From contig NZ_JPQU01000045.1 in assembly GCF_000737245.1 (NCBI RefSeq), forward strand, positions 1 through 64,000: a DNA stretch of 64,000 bases. Direction: 5' to 3'. This DNA is from Pseudomonas syringae. GTDB lineage: Bacteria > Pseudomonadota > Gammaproteobacteria > Pseudomonadales > Pseudomonadaceae. The position numbers and the translations under genes are program-made. This document shows positions 26,117-35,284 of this stretch, piece after piece. The first letter of the stretch is position 1. Each line of letters starts with the position of its first letter. A model generated the notes under the pieces. That model ran no database searches. It was not told the origin of the DNA and worked only from the letters and a program-made list of their open reading frames with translations.

Positions 26117-26974
26117 TCAGCTTAGGTCGCGGTGGCGGACCTGGACATTTTTGAGGGATTGTTGCAGGACCTGACCCAGACGCTCGGTCAGGTAAACCGA
26201 ACGGTGGTGCCCACCAGTGCAGCCAATGGCAATCGTGACGTATGAGCGGTTACTGGCCGCAAAGCGCGGTAGCCATTTATTGAGGTAGGTGAAAATGTCC
26301 TGAAACATCTCTTCGACATCAGGCTGTGCCGCCAGGTAATCCACAACCGGCTGATCAAGGCCCGACTGCTCGCGCAGTTCCGGCTTCCAGTACGGGTTCG
26401 GCAGGCAGCGCACGTCGAACACCAAGTCAGCGTCGATGGGCATCCCCCGTTTGAAACCAAAGGACTCGATCAAGAACGCGGTACCGGGTTCAGGCTTGTT
26501 CAGCAATCGGAGTTTGAGGGTGTCGCGCAACTGATACAGGTTCAGATGCGTGGTATTGATCTTGAGATCGGCCAGATCAATGATCGGCCCCAGCAAGGTG
26601 GTTTCATCCCGGATGGCCTCGGCCAGCGAGCGATCGGCATTGCTCAGCGGGTGGCGACGGCGTGTTTCCGAGAAGCGCTTGAACAGTGTTGATTCGTCGG
26701 CATCCAGGTACAGCACATCACACTGGATATTGCGTGAGCGGACTTCCTCAAGCATCTGGGGGAAGCGCGTCAGATGGCTTGGCAGGTTGCGAGCATCAAT
26801 GGACACGGCCAGTAACGGCTCGGCCAGTTCGGTGTTGATCAGCGCGCGTTCCGCGAGTTCCGGAAGCAGTCCGGCTGGAAGGTTATCAACGCAGTAGAAA
26901 CCGTTGTCTTCCAATACATCCAGCGCGGTACTTTTGCCCGAGCCCGAGCGACCGCTAACGATGATCATCCGCAT
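26117..26974 (-). CDS. rapZ: RNase adapter protein RapZ (YvcJ/YhbJ family ATPase)
   Basis: 285 residues. Walker A GRSGSGKSTALDVLED is at residues 8-23, and the C-terminal domain contains SFGFKRGMPIDADLVFDVR and IGCTGGHHRSV. In enterobacteria RapZ delivers the sRNA GlmZ to RNase E and senses glucosamine-6-phosphate. Pseudomonads lack an obvious GlmZ, so the partner RNA here is uncertain. It lies two bases downstream of ptsN. Confidence 0.95.
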   Translation of the reverse strand: MRMIIVSGRSGSGKSTALDVLEDNGFYCVDNLPAGLLPELAERALINTELAEPLLAVSIDARNLPSHLTRFPQMLEEVRSRNIQCDVLYLDADESTLFKRFSETRRRHPLSNADRSLAEAIRDETTLLGPIIDLADLKINTTHLNLYQLRDTLKLRLLNKPEPGTAFLIESFGFKRGMPIDADLVFDVRCLPNPYWKPELREQSGLDQPVVDYLAAQPDVEEMFQDIFTYLNKWLPRFAASNRSYVTIAIGCTGGHHRSVYLTERLGQVLQQSLKNVQVRHRDLS

Positions 26975-26976
26975 GA

Positions 26977-27441
26977 TTAATGCCCGTTCTGCTCGTCCAG
27001 CACGACCTGATAAAGCGCCTGGTTAGTTGCAGCGCTGCGTAGACGGTCACGTACTTCCTTGCGATCAAGCATGCTGGCTATCTGGCGCAGCAACTCAAGG
27101 TGCGCATCGGTGGCAGCTTCCGGGACCAGCAACACAAACAGCAGGTCCACAGGTGCGCCATCAATAGCGTCGAAATCAACAGGGGCGTCCAGATGCAGCA
27201 AAGCGCTGATCGGGGAGACGCAGCCTTTCATGCGGCAATGTGGAATGGCAATGCCATTACCGAAACCGGTAGATCCGAGTTTCTCACGGGCGACAAGACT
27301 CTCGAACACCGTTTGCGCATCCAGATCAGGCACTTCTTTGCCGATCAGGTTGGCGATTTGTTCGAGGACGCGTTTCTTACTGCCTCCCGGCACGTTCACG
27401 AGGGAACGGCCGGGGGTCAGGATACTTTCAATTCGGATCAT
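26977..27441 (-). CDS. ptsN: Nitrogen PTS EIIA protein PtsN
   Basis: 154 residues. The phosphorylated His68 sits in GNGIAIPHCRMKG, the EIIA(Ntr) motif. PtsN regulates potassium uptake, carbon storage and sigma-54-linked functions according to its phosphorylation state. It lies between hpf and rapZ, as in most gammaproteobacteria. Confidence 0.96.
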   Translation of the reverse strand: MIRIESILTPGRSLVNVPGGSKKRVLEQIANLIGKEVPDLDAQTVFESLVAREKLGSTGFGNGIAIPHCRMKGCVSPISALLHLDAPVDFDAIDGAPVDLLFVLLVPEAATDAHLELLRQIASMLDRKEVRDRLRSAATNQALYQVVLDEQNGH

Positions 27442-27452
27442 TTTTGGGGGTA

Positions 27453-27761
27453 TCAGCGAGCCGTCGCACCTTGGAGGTGGCCGATCTGCTTTTCCTTATG
27501 CTTGAGCAGTTGTCTATCCAGCTTGTCGGTCAGAAGATCGATTGCGGCGTACATATCATCATGCTCCGCATTGGCGACGATCTTTGAACCAGGGATGTGC
27601 AGGGTGGCTTCGATTTTCTGTTTCAATTTCTCGACCTCCATGATGACCTGCACATTGGTTATTTTGTCGAAGTGGCGCTCTAATCGTCCGAGTTTCTCGT
27701 TGATGTAGTCGCGTAGCGCGTCGGTCACATCCAGCTGATGTCCACTGATGTTGACTTGCAT
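27453..27761 (-). CDS. hpf: Ribosome hibernation promoting factor (short HPF)
   Basis: 102 residues, the short form of the HPF/YfiA family without the C-terminal dimerisation domain. Motifs MQVNISGHQLDVTDALRDY and AEHDDMYAAIDLLTDKLDRQL are diagnostic. It binds the 30S decoding site and promotes 100S dimer formation in stationary phase. It is 120 bases downstream of rpoN. Confidence 0.96.
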   Translation of the reverse strand: MQVNISGHQLDVTDALRDYINEKLGRLERHFDKITNVQVIMEVEKLKQKIEATLHIPGSKIVANAEHDDMYAAIDLLTDKLDRQLLKHKEKQIGHLQGATAR

Positions 27762-27881
27762 ACCGCTTTCTCCTTATTGCCAGTGCATAAAGAGGCAGGC
27801 TTTTGCCTGCCACTGGAACGCTGTGGCTAGCAACCTGGGCTGCATACGACCTCATCAGCAAGGTCGTTACAGGGCCTCTCG

Positions 27882-29375
27882 TCACATCAGTCGCTTGCGT
27901 TCGCTGGAAGGTGCGATGCCAAGAGATTCGCGGTACTTGGCGACTGTGCGACGGGCTACTTGAATGCCTTGTGCCTCCAGTAAACCAGCGATCTTGCTGT
28001 CACTCAACGGCTTTTTCTGATTTTCAGCCGCAACCAGTTTTTTGATGATCGCGCGAATGGCTGTGGACGAACACTCACCGCCCTCGGACGTGCTTACGTG
28101 GCTGGAAAAGAAATATTTAAGTTCGTAAATGCCGCGAGGGGTGTGCATGAATTTTTGCGTGGTGACGCGAGAAATCGTCGATTCGTGCATGCCGACTGCC
28201 TCAGCAATGTCATGCAGGACAAGCGGCTTCATCGCCTCGTCGCCATATTCGAGAAAGCCGCGCTGATGCTCGACAATTTGCGTAGCGACTTTCATCAGGG
28301 TTTCATTGCGGCTCTGCAGGCTTTTGATGAACCAGCGAGCTTCCTGCAGCTGATTGCGCATGAAAGTGTTGTCGGCGCTGGTGTCAGCCCTGCGCACAAA
28401 ACCTGCGTACTGTGGGTTGACCCGCAGGCGAGGGACAGATTCCTGATTGAGCTCCACAAGCCAGCGCTCGTTGTCCTTGCGCACGATCACATCGGGAACG
28501 ACATACTCGGCTTCGCTAGACTCGATTTGCGAGCCCGGGCGCGGATTGAGGCTTTGGACCAGTTCGATGACCTGGCGCAGCTCGTCTTCCTTGAGCTTCA
28601 TGCGCCGCATCAGCTGTGCATAGTCACGGCTGCCGAGCAGGTCGATAAAGTCGCTGACCAGTCGTTGCGCTTCAGCCAGCCAGCGAGTCTTGGCAGGCAG
28701 CTGACGCAGTTGCAGCATCAGGCATTCGCTCAGATTGCGAGCGCCAATGCCAGCGGGTTCAAATTGCTGAATACGGTGGAGGACGGCTTCGATCTCATCG
28801 AGTTCGATATCCAGCTCGGGATCAAAGGCGTCGAGAATCTCTTCGAGGGTTTCGTCGAGGTAACCCTGATTGTTGATGCAGTCGATAAGGGTCACGGCGA
28901 TCAGGCGATCGGTGTCCGACATCGGCGCCAGATTCAACTGCCAGAGCAGATGGCTTTGCAGGCTTTCACCGGCGGAGGTGCGGGTGGTGAAATCCCACTC
29001 GTCATCATCATTGCTTGGCAAACTGCTGGCGCTGGTCTGATAGACGTCTTCCCAGGCAGTATCGACTGGCAATTCGTTGGGAATGCGCTCGTTCCAGTCG
29101 CCTTCCTCAAGGTTATCCACGGTAGGCGCGGATTCTTGATAAGTCGGTTCCTGAACATCAGGGTTGGGCTTTTGCTCGATATTGTCAGCCAGTGGATCGG
29201 CGTTGTCGAAGTCGTCGCCTTCTTCCTGGCGTTCCAGCATAGGATTGGACTCCAGTGCCTCCTGAATCTCCTGTTGGAGATCCAGCGTAGACAATTGGAG
29301 CAAGCGGATGGCCTGTTGCAGCTGCGGCGTCATCGTCAGCTGCTGGCCCATTCTCAAGACTAGCGATGGTTTCAT
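27882..29375 (-). CDS. rpoN: RNA polymerase sigma-54 factor
   Basis: 497 residues. Region I is Gln/Leu-rich (QQLTMTPQLQQAIRLLQLSTLDLQQEIQ), an acidic region II follows, and then the core-binding and DNA-binding domains. The RpoN box ARRTVAKYRE lies near the C-terminus, and a helix-turn-helix (VGMHESTISRVTTQKF) reads the -12 element. It needs AAA+ activators and directs nitrogen, motility and other regulons. Confidence 0.98.
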   Translation of the reverse strand: MKPSLVLRMGQQLTMTPQLQQAIRLLQLSTLDLQQEIQEALESNPMLERQEEGDDFDNADPLADNIEQKPNPDVQEPTYQESAPTVDNLEEGDWNERIPNELPVDTAWEDVYQTSASSLPSNDDDEWDFTTRTSAGESLQSHLLWQLNLAPMSDTDRLIAVTLIDCINNQGYLDETLEEILDAFDPELDIELDEIEAVLHRIQQFEPAGIGARNLSECLMLQLRQLPAKTRWLAEAQRLVSDFIDLLGSRDYAQLMRRMKLKEDELRQVIELVQSLNPRPGSQIESSEAEYVVPDVIVRKDNERWLVELNQESVPRLRVNPQYAGFVRRADTSADNTFMRNQLQEARWFIKSLQSRNETLMKVATQIVEHQRGFLEYGDEAMKPLVLHDIAEAVGMHESTISRVTTQKFMHTPRGIYELKYFFSSHVSTSEGGECSSTAIRAIIKKLVAAENQKKPLSDSKIAGLLEAQGIQVARRTVAKYRESLGIAPSSERKRLM

Positions 29376-29559
29376 GGCTGGGGCTTAACACCTTATTCGC
29401 CGGCGCACATGCGCCATCCACTACAGAGCGCCGGGGCGCCAACATAAGCAAATTATATGCCTGAAACCCAAGTGTTTGCCTAGGGTGTGATGGCATTTAA
29501 TGCTGCATCACCCTAAATACCCCCAGGCATAGCCACCGGGCGGGCAGGCACTCCGGCAT

Positions 29560-30285
29560 TTACAGGCGGAATTCGTGTCCGAGGTAAACCTCTTTCACCA
29601 ACTGGTTTGCCAGGATGGTTTCCGAATCGCCTTCTGCGATCAGTTGCCCGTCATTGACGATGTAGGCAGTTTCGCAGATGTCCAGCGTTTCACGGACGTT
29701 GTGGTCGGTGATCAGAACGCCAATGCCCTTGGCCTTCAGGTGATGAATGATCTGCTTGATGTCCCCTACCGAGATAGGGTCAACGCCAGCGAAAGGTTCA
29801 TCCAGCAGGATGAATTTCGGCGATGTTGCGAGGGCTCGGGCGATTTCAACGCGGCGGCGTTCACCACCGGACAGGCTCATCCCGAGATTGTCGCGGATGT
29901 GCGTGATGTGAAATTCCTGGAGCAGGCTTTCGAGCTCTTTGTTGCGCGCAGCGCGGTCCAGCTCAGGGCGTGTTTCGAGGATCGCCATGATGTTGTCCGA
30001 GACCGACAGCTTGCGAAAGATCGAAGCTTCCTGAGGGAGGTAACCGATGCCGGCACGAGCACGACCGTGCATCGGCTGGTGGCTGACGTCCAGATCGTCG
30101 ATCAAGACGCGACCCTGATCGGCCTGAACCAATCCGACGATCATGTAGAAACACGTAGTCTTGCCGGCACCGTTGGGGCCCAGTAGTCCGACGATCTGAC
30201 CACTTTCGATTGAAAGGCTCACATCGCGAACCACCTGGCGGCTCTTGTAGCTCTTAGCCAAATGCTGGGCTTTCAGCGTCGCCAT
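29560..30285 (-). CDS. lptB: LPS export ABC transporter ATPase LptB
   Basis: 241 residues. Walker A GPNGAGKTT, the signature LSGGERRRVEIARAL, and Walker B FILLDEPFAGVDP are all present. LptB powers LptFG to extract lipopolysaccharide from the inner membrane. Its start overlaps the end of lptA, in the operon kdsD-kdsC-lptC-lptA-lptB. Confidence 0.98.
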   Translation of the reverse strand: MATLKAQHLAKSYKSRQVVRDVSLSIESGQIVGLLGPNGAGKTTCFYMIVGLVQADQGRVLIDDLDVSHQPMHGRARAGIGYLPQEASIFRKLSVSDNIMAILETRPELDRAARNKELESLLQEFHITHIRDNLGMSLSGGERRRVEIARALATSPKFILLDEPFAGVDPISVGDIKQIIHHLKAKGIGVLITDHNVRETLDICETAYIVNDGQLIAEGDSETILANQLVKEVYLGHEFRL

Positions 30286-30830
30286 TACTGGGCCTTCTGC
30301 TGGTCGGTTTTCTTTTTCGGCTGGATCACCATGTCGATACGTGGGCGCGGTGTGGTGACTTTGCTGCCGCCGTTGGCGCGCCCGGCGCTGACAATCTGCT
30401 TGACGGTGTCGTAGACGATCTTCTCGCCCTCGGACGTGTTGCCGTCATTGATGACCTTGGCTTTGTCGATCAGCACGATACGGTCTTGAGCCGCGTAGTA
30501 CTGGATAGTGATCGCGTAGGCTTGGACGATGGGCTTGTCCACGGCTGGCTTCTGCTCGTAATAAGCCAGGTTACCCACCGAAGTGAATACATCGACTTCA
30601 CCCTGAGCGTTACGCGTGATGGTCACCGTGTTGCCGGTGATCTTCATCGAGCCCTGGGTGATGATTACGTTGCCTTTATAGGTGGCAACGCCTTTCTTGT
30701 CGTCGAGTTGTGCATCGTCGGACTGAATGTGGATCGGCTGATCACGATCAGTCGGCAGGGACCAGGCGCTCGCGCTTCCCAGTGCTGCGCCCAGGCCAAG
30801 CAAAAAAGGAAGGGTTTTAACGAGCCTCAT
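30285..30830 (-). CDS. lptA: LPS transport periplasmic bridge protein LptA (LptH)
   Basis: 181 residues with a signal peptide (LPFLLGLGAALGSASAWS) and the OstA fold: DQPIHIQSDDAQLDDKKGVATYKGNVIITQGSMKITG. It links LptC at the inner membrane to LptD outside; in P. aeruginosa it is called LptH. The last 20 residues are basic and Lys/Gln-rich. It overlaps lptC by 14 bases. Confidence 0.95.
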   Translation of the reverse strand: MRLVKTLPFLLGLGAALGSASAWSLPTDRDQPIHIQSDDAQLDDKKGVATYKGNVIITQGSMKITGNTVTITRNAQGEVDVFTSVGNLAYYEQKPAVDKPIVQAYAITIQYYAAQDRIVLIDKAKVINDGNTSEGEKIVYDTVKQIVSAGRANGGSKVTTPRPRIDMVIQPKKKTDQQKAQ

Positions 30831-31389
30831 ACTGTCCTCTTACGTTTGAAAGCAGGTCCATCCTGCCTTCGTTCAAATACGCTTTCATTCCCTTGGCCGT
30901 GGTCACACCGCCTGCGCCGTCGATTCTAACGGCTTGCTCGGTCTGCGCATATTGCTTCTGTGGGAATACAGTCATTCGACTGCTGGTAATAATGGTTGTA
31001 CGGTTTTTTTCATCGGTTCGCGCTACGCGTACCGAGTCGATCAACTCAACTTGCTCGCCGCCTGGCGACACCTCACCCGTCTTGCTCTGGATATGCCAAG
31101 GAAAGAGGGTGCCGCGATACATCTGCAGGTCCGGCGTGGTCAGCATCGTCACGTCGGTGGCTTTGATGTGTTCAACCTTGTCGGCGGTCATTTCGTACTG
31201 CAGTTTGCCATCGGGCAGGTACTGAACGCTGTGAGCATTGATCGCATAAAAGTCGATCGCGCTCTCATCTACCGCTGCGCTGGGTTGATCCATGAAGCTT
31301 TCAGGGCTGATGTTCCAGTAGCCCACGCCGCCCAGCAACAATGCCAGCACGCCAAGGACAACAAAGGTTCGAATTTTTTTGCTGAACAT
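30817..31389 (-). CDS. lptC: LPS export protein LptC
   Basis: 190 residues. One N-terminal membrane helix (IRTFVVLGVLALLLGGVGYW) anchors a periplasmic beta-jellyroll with LQYEMTADKVEHI and GVTTAKGMKAYLNEGRMDLLSNVRG. It hands LPS from LptBFG to LptA. Its start is nine bases after the kdsC stop. Confidence 0.95.
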   Translation of the reverse strand: MFSKKIRTFVVLGVLALLLGGVGYWNISPESFMDQPSAAVDESAIDFYAINAHSVQYLPDGKLQYEMTADKVEHIKATDVTMLTTPDLQMYRGTLFPWHIQSKTGEVSPGGEQVELIDSVRVARTDEKNRTTIITSSRMTVFPQKQYAQTEQAVRIDGAGGVTTAKGMKAYLNEGRMDLLSNVRGQYEAR

Positions 31390-31398
31390 AAATGGCTT

Positions 31399-31923
31399 CT
31401 ATAGGTAGGCGGCGTGGGCTGCTTCAAGGCTGCCCTGAGCGCTCATGATCAGTTCGCAGAATTCGCGCGCGGCGCCTTCTCCGCCGCGAGCCTGTGTAAT
31501 GCCGTGAGCGTGCTGTCGGACGAAACCGGCGGCATTCGCAACCGCCATGCCCAAGCCTACACGTCGTATGACCGGCAAGTCTGGCAGATCATCACCCAAA
31601 TAGGCGACTTGTTCGTAAGCAAGCCCCAACTGGGCGAGCAGTTCGTCTAGCACCACCAGCTTGTCTTCACGGCCCTGATACAGGTGTGCGATGCCCAGGT
31701 TCTTTGCCCGACGCTCTACTACGGGCGTCTTGCGTCCGCTGATGATAGCTGTCGCCACGCCAGATGCGATCAGCATCTTGATGCCTTGGCCATCCAGCGT
31801 ATTGAATGTCTTGAATTCGCTGCCATCTTCCAGAAAGAAAAGGCGGCCATCGGTGAGCACGCCGTCCACGTCGAAAATTGCCAGCTTGATGTTCTTGCCG
31901 CGTTGCAGCAGGTCCGTGGTCAT
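31399..31923 (-). CDS. kdsC: 3-deoxy-D-manno-octulosonate 8-phosphate phosphatase
   Basis: 174 residues, HAD superfamily. Motif I is FDVDGVLTDG, motif II AIISGRKT and motif IV YLGDDLPDLP. It removes phosphate from Kdo-8-P to give Kdo for the LPS inner core. It sits between kdsD and lptC, so Kdo supply and LPS export are encoded together. Confidence 0.97.
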   Translation of the reverse strand: MTTDLLQRGKNIKLAIFDVDGVLTDGRLFFLEDGSEFKTFNTLDGQGIKMLIASGVATAIISGRKTPVVERRAKNLGIAHLYQGREDKLVVLDELLAQLGLAYEQVAYLGDDLPDLPVIRRVGLGMAVANAAGFVRQHAHGITQARGGEGAAREFCELIMSAQGSLEAAHAAYL

Positions 31924-31935
31924 TTTGAGGTTCCT

Positions 31936-32910
31936 TTACATGACGCCTGCGCGCAGCAGGTCCTGTAAGTTGAATGCGCCGACAGGATGATCGTTTTCGT
32001 CGACGACGATCAACGCACCGATCTTGTGATCTTCCATTATTTTCAGTGCTTCGGCTGCGAGCATTTCCGGGCGCGCCGTTTTGCCATGCACAGTCATCAC
32101 TTCATCGATGGTGGTCAGGCGGATATCGATGGGGCGATCCAGCGTGCGACGCAGGTCGCCGTCAGTGAAGATGCCGGCCAGTCGGCCGTCGGCTTCGAGA
32201 ATGGCGGTCATGCCCAGACCCTTGCGGGTCATTTCCATCAGCGAATCGCGCAGCAGTGTACCGCGCTGTACCTTGGGCAACTGATCGCCGGTGTGCATTA
32301 CATGTTCGACCTTGAGCAGCAAGCGTCTGCCCAGTGCGCCGCCGGGGTGGGAGAACGCGAAGTCTTCGGCCGTAAAGCCACGCGCTTCCAGCAGCGCGAC
32401 CGCCAATGCGTCACCCATTACCAATGCCGCAGTGGTCGATGAGGTTGGTGCCAGATTCAGCGGACAGGCTTCGTGCTCCACCCGGGCGTTGAGGTTGACA
32501 TCTGCCGCCTTGGCAAGAGTCGACGCCGGATTGCCGGTCAGACTGATCATCTTGATGCCCAGGCGCTTGATCAGCGGCAACAGGGTGACGATTTCTGCCG
32601 TGGTGCCCGAGTTGGACAGCGCCAGGATGATGTCTTCGGACGTGATCATACCCATGTCACCGTGGCTGGCTTCGGCCGGGTGAACAAAAAACGAAGTGGT
32701 GCCGGTGCTCGCCAGAGTGGCGGCGATTTTCTTGCCGATATGACCGGACTTGCCCATCCCAACCACGACGACCCGGCCTTTACTGGACAGAATCATCTCG
32801 CAGGCACGAACGAAATCCGCGTCGATATGGCCGAGCAGGCCTTCAACGGCTTCGATCTCGAGGCGGATAGTGCGTTGTGCTGATTGGATCAGGTCGCTGG
32901 ATTGGCTCAT
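31936..32910 (-). CDS. kdsD: Arabinose-5-phosphate isomerase
   Basis: 324 residues. An N-terminal SIS sugar-isomerase domain (VVVGMGKSGHIGKKIAATLASTG) is followed by two CBS domains (from about residue 205: HVMHTGDQLPKV and VMTVHGKTARP). It makes D-arabinose-5-P from ribulose-5-P, the first committed step of Kdo synthesis. It is the first gene of the kds-lpt operon, divergent from mlaF. Confidence 0.97.
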   Translation of the reverse strand: MSQSSDLIQSAQRTIRLEIEAVEGLLGHIDADFVRACEMILSSKGRVVVVGMGKSGHIGKKIAATLASTGTTSFFVHPAEASHGDMGMITSEDIILALSNSGTTAEIVTLLPLIKRLGIKMISLTGNPASTLAKAADVNLNARVEHEACPLNLAPTSSTTAALVMGDALAVALLEARGFTAEDFAFSHPGGALGRRLLLKVEHVMHTGDQLPKVQRGTLLRDSLMEMTRKGLGMTAILEADGRLAGIFTDGDLRRTLDRPIDIRLTTIDEVMTVHGKTARPEMLAAEALKIMEDHKIGALIVVDENDHPVGAFNLQDLLRAGVM

Positions 32911-32942
32911 GTGGAAATTGGTCAGCCTGCTAAAAGGCGGCG

Positions 32943-32948
32943 ATTATA
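32943..32948 (-). promoter_or_regulatory. -10 box of the kdsD promoter
   Basis: On the minus strand a consensus TATAAT lies about 33 bases before the kdsD start. A weak GTGAGG stands 17 bases further upstream as a possible -35. Confidence 0.5.
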
Positions 32949-33084
32949 GCGGTAATGTACGAATCCCTCACGTCTGATCGTCGTCCATCGCGGTAATCGT
33001 CTCTTTGCTATTACATCTGTGCCCGCGGATGTGCAGGGCATGTCTCAAAATATTACGCCGTTACTCTTTGGTCCGGGTTCGCTA

Positions 33085-33113
33085 TTGGGCGCGCCATACG
33101 GCGGTGGTATAGT
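33085..33113 (+). promoter_or_regulatory. Sigma-70 promoter of the mla operon
   Basis: TTGGGC (33085-33090), a 17-base spacer and TATAGT (33108-33113) lie about 87 bases upstream of mlaF. Confidence 0.7.
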
Positions 33114-33199
33114 TCGCCGCTTGTTCGGTCTACCTAGACAGCATGTCGTCCGCAAGAGGCCCGGCAGCTGAGCGTAAGGCTGTATCGCAAGGAGTTTAG

Positions 33200-34009
33200 A
33201 TGAGCGCCGATAACGCCTACGCGATCGATTTGAAGGGCGTTTCCTTCAAGCGCGGTACGCGCAGCATCTTCGAAAATATCGATATTCGCATTCCCCGTGG
33301 CAAAGTCACCGGCATCATGGGACCTTCGGGCAGCGGCAAGACTACTTTGTTGCGTCTGATGGGTGCCCAGTTGCGGCCCTCGGCAGGCCAGGTGTGGGTC
33401 AACGGGCAAAATTTGCCCGAGCTGTCACGCGGCGATCTGTTCGACGCACGCAAGCACATGGGGGTGCTGTTTCAAAGTGGCGCCCTGTTCACGGATCTCG
33501 ATGTGTTCGAGAACGTGGCATTCCCGCTGCGTGTCCATACCCAGCTGCCGGAAGAAATGATCCGGGACATCGTGCTGCTCAAGTTGCAGGCGGTGGGGTT
33601 GCGTGGTGCCCTCGATTTGATGCCTGACGAGCTGTCTGGCGGCATGAAGCGCCGTGTGGCGCTCGCCCGGGCGATTGCGCTCGATCCGCAGATTCTGATG
33701 TATGACGAGCCGTTTGTTGGACAGGACCCGATCGCCATGGGGGTTCTGGTTCGGCTGATCAAGCTGCTTAACGACGCATTGGGGATCACCAGTGTCGTGG
33801 TTTCCCATGATCTGGACGAGACGGCAAGTATCGCCGATTACCTCTACGTGGTCGGTGACGGGCAGGTATTGGGGCAGGGCACGCCGGATGAATTGATGAA
33901 CTCGGACAATCCGCGCATTCGCCAATTCATGACCGGCGACCCGGACGGGCCTGTACCGTTTCATTATCCTGCTGCGGATTATCGCGAAGATCTTTTGGGG
34001 AAGCGCTGA
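33200..34009 (+). CDS. mlaF: Phospholipid ABC transporter ATPase MlaF (Ttg2A)
   Basis: 269 residues. Walker A GPSGSGKTTLLRLMG, signature LSGGMKRRVALARAI, and Walker B ILMYDEPFVGQDP. Together with MlaE, MlaD and MlaB it forms the inner-membrane complex that moves glycerophospholipids between inner and outer membranes and keeps the outer leaflet asymmetric. It is also known as Ttg2A from toluene tolerance in P. putida. It overlaps mlaE by one base. Confidence 0.97.
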   Translation: MSADNAYAIDLKGVSFKRGTRSIFENIDIRIPRGKVTGIMGPSGSGKTTLLRLMGAQLRPSAGQVWVNGQNLPELSRGDLFDARKHMGVLFQSGALFTDLDVFENVAFPLRVHTQLPEEMIRDIVLLKLQAVGLRGALDLMPDELSGGMKRRVALARAIALDPQILMYDEPFVGQDPIAMGVLVRLIKLLNDALGITSVVVSHDLDETASIADYLYVVGDGQVLGQGTPDELMNSDNPRIRQFMTGDPDGPVPFHYPAADYREDLLGKR

Positions 34010-34806
34010 TGCGCAAGAAGTCACTAATGGAGCGGGTTCGCCTGCTGGGGCGAGCTGCAATTGATATTGTCGCAGTGTTCGGTCGCTCAGGAATATTCCT
34101 GGTCCACGCCCTGTTCGGTCGCGGTGGCATCAGCGGTGGTTTTCAACTGCTGGTCAAGCAACTGTATTCAGTTGGCGTCATGTCCCTGGCGATTATTGTC
34201 GTGTCGGGGATGTTTATCGGCATGGTCTTGTCATTGCAGGGTTACAGCATCCTCGCCAACTACGGCTCCGAGCAGGCTGTCGGGCAAATGGTTGCATTGA
34301 CGTTGTTGCGTGAACTTGGTCCCGTGGTAACTGCCTTATTGTTCGCCGGTCGTGCGGGTTCCGCATTGACCGCGGAAATCGGCAACATGAAGTCCACTGA
34401 GCAGTTGTCCAGTCTGGAGATGATTGGTGTCGATCCGCTCAAATACATCATTGCGCCGCGTCTGTGGGCCGGGTTCATCTCGTTGCCGCTGCTGGCGATG
34501 ATCTTCAGCGTCGTGGGTATCTGGGGAGGGTCCTGGGTCGCCATCGACTGGCTGGGCGTGTACGAGGGCTCTTTCTGGGCAAACATGCAAAACAGCGTTT
34601 CTTTTAGCGGCGATGTGATCAATGGCGTTATCAAGAGCGTCGTATTTGCCTTTGTAGTGACCTGGATTGCCGTGTTCCAGGGTTACGATTGTGAGCCCAC
34701 TTCAGAGGGGATCAGTCGCGCCACGACCAAAACAGTCGTATATGCCTCGTTGGCCGTACTGGGCCTGGATTTTATTCTGACCGCCTTGATGTTTGGAGAT
34801 TTCTGA
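34009..34806 (+). CDS. mlaE: Phospholipid transporter permease MlaE
   Basis: 265 residues with about five membrane helices. The family motifs VGQMVALTLLRELGPVVTALLFAGRAGSALTAEIG and EQLSSLEMIGVDPLKYIIAPR are present. It is the transmembrane dimer of the MlaFEDB complex and is fused end-to-start with mlaD. Confidence 0.97.
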   Translation: MRKKSLMERVRLLGRAAIDIVAVFGRSGIFLVHALFGRGGISGGFQLLVKQLYSVGVMSLAIIVVSGMFIGMVLSLQGYSILANYGSEQAVGQMVALTLLRELGPVVTALLFAGRAGSALTAEIGNMKSTEQLSSLEMIGVDPLKYIIAPRLWAGFISLPLLAMIFSVVGIWGGSWVAIDWLGVYEGSFWANMQNSVSFSGDVINGVIKSVVFAFVVTWIAVFQGYDCEPTSEGISRATTKTVVYASLAVLGLDFILTALMFGDF

Positions 34807-35273
34807 TGCAAAACCGCACCATCGAAACCGGTGTCGGCCTTTTCCTGCTGGCCGGGATTTTGGCTCTGCTCCTGCTTGCCCTGCGTGTGAGCGGTCTGAG
34901 CGCCAGTGCCGCCACCGACAGCTATAAACTTTATGCGAATTTCGACAATATTGCCGGTTTGACTGTCAGAGCTAAGGTCAGCATGGCGGGCGTCACGATT
35001 GGCAAGGTCACGGCGATCGATCTGGATCGCGATACCTTCACAGGTCGCGTGACGATGGAAGTGCAGAAAAAGGTGGATAACCTGCCTATTGATTCCACTG
35101 CATCGATCCTGACGGCCGGTTTGCTGGGTGAGAAATATGTGGGTATCAGCGTAGGTGGCGATGAACAGTTGCTCAAGGATGGCAGTACCATCCATGACAC
35201 CCAGTCGTCCCTGGTGCTGGAAGACCTGATTGGGAAATTCCTGCTCAATACCGTGAGTAAAGACGCTAAATGA
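34806..35273 (+). CDS. mlaD: Phospholipid-binding MCE protein MlaD
   Basis: 155 residues. One N-terminal membrane helix (GVGLFLLAGILALLLLALR) anchors a single MCE domain (YKLYANFDNIAGLTVRAKVSMAGVTIGKV). MlaD makes a hexameric ring with a hydrophobic pore through which lipids pass to MlaC. The stop is followed by the mlaC ribosome site. Confidence 0.97.
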   Translation: MQNRTIETGVGLFLLAGILALLLLALRVSGLSASAATDSYKLYANFDNIAGLTVRAKVSMAGVTIGKVTAIDLDRDTFTGRVTMEVQKKVDNLPIDSTASILTAGLLGEKYVGISVGGDEQLLKDGSTIHDTQSSLVLEDLIGKFLLNTVSKDAK

Positions 35274-35284
35274 GGAGCTTTTAC

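Noticed and set aside
28098..29363. 421-codon open frame antisense to rpoN
   Set aside because: Same shadow effect; the rpoN frame has all sigma-54 motifs.
29482..29515. Imperfect hairpin between lptB and rpoN as a terminator
   Set aside because: The stem has bulges and no T-tract in the direction of transcription, so I could not support it.
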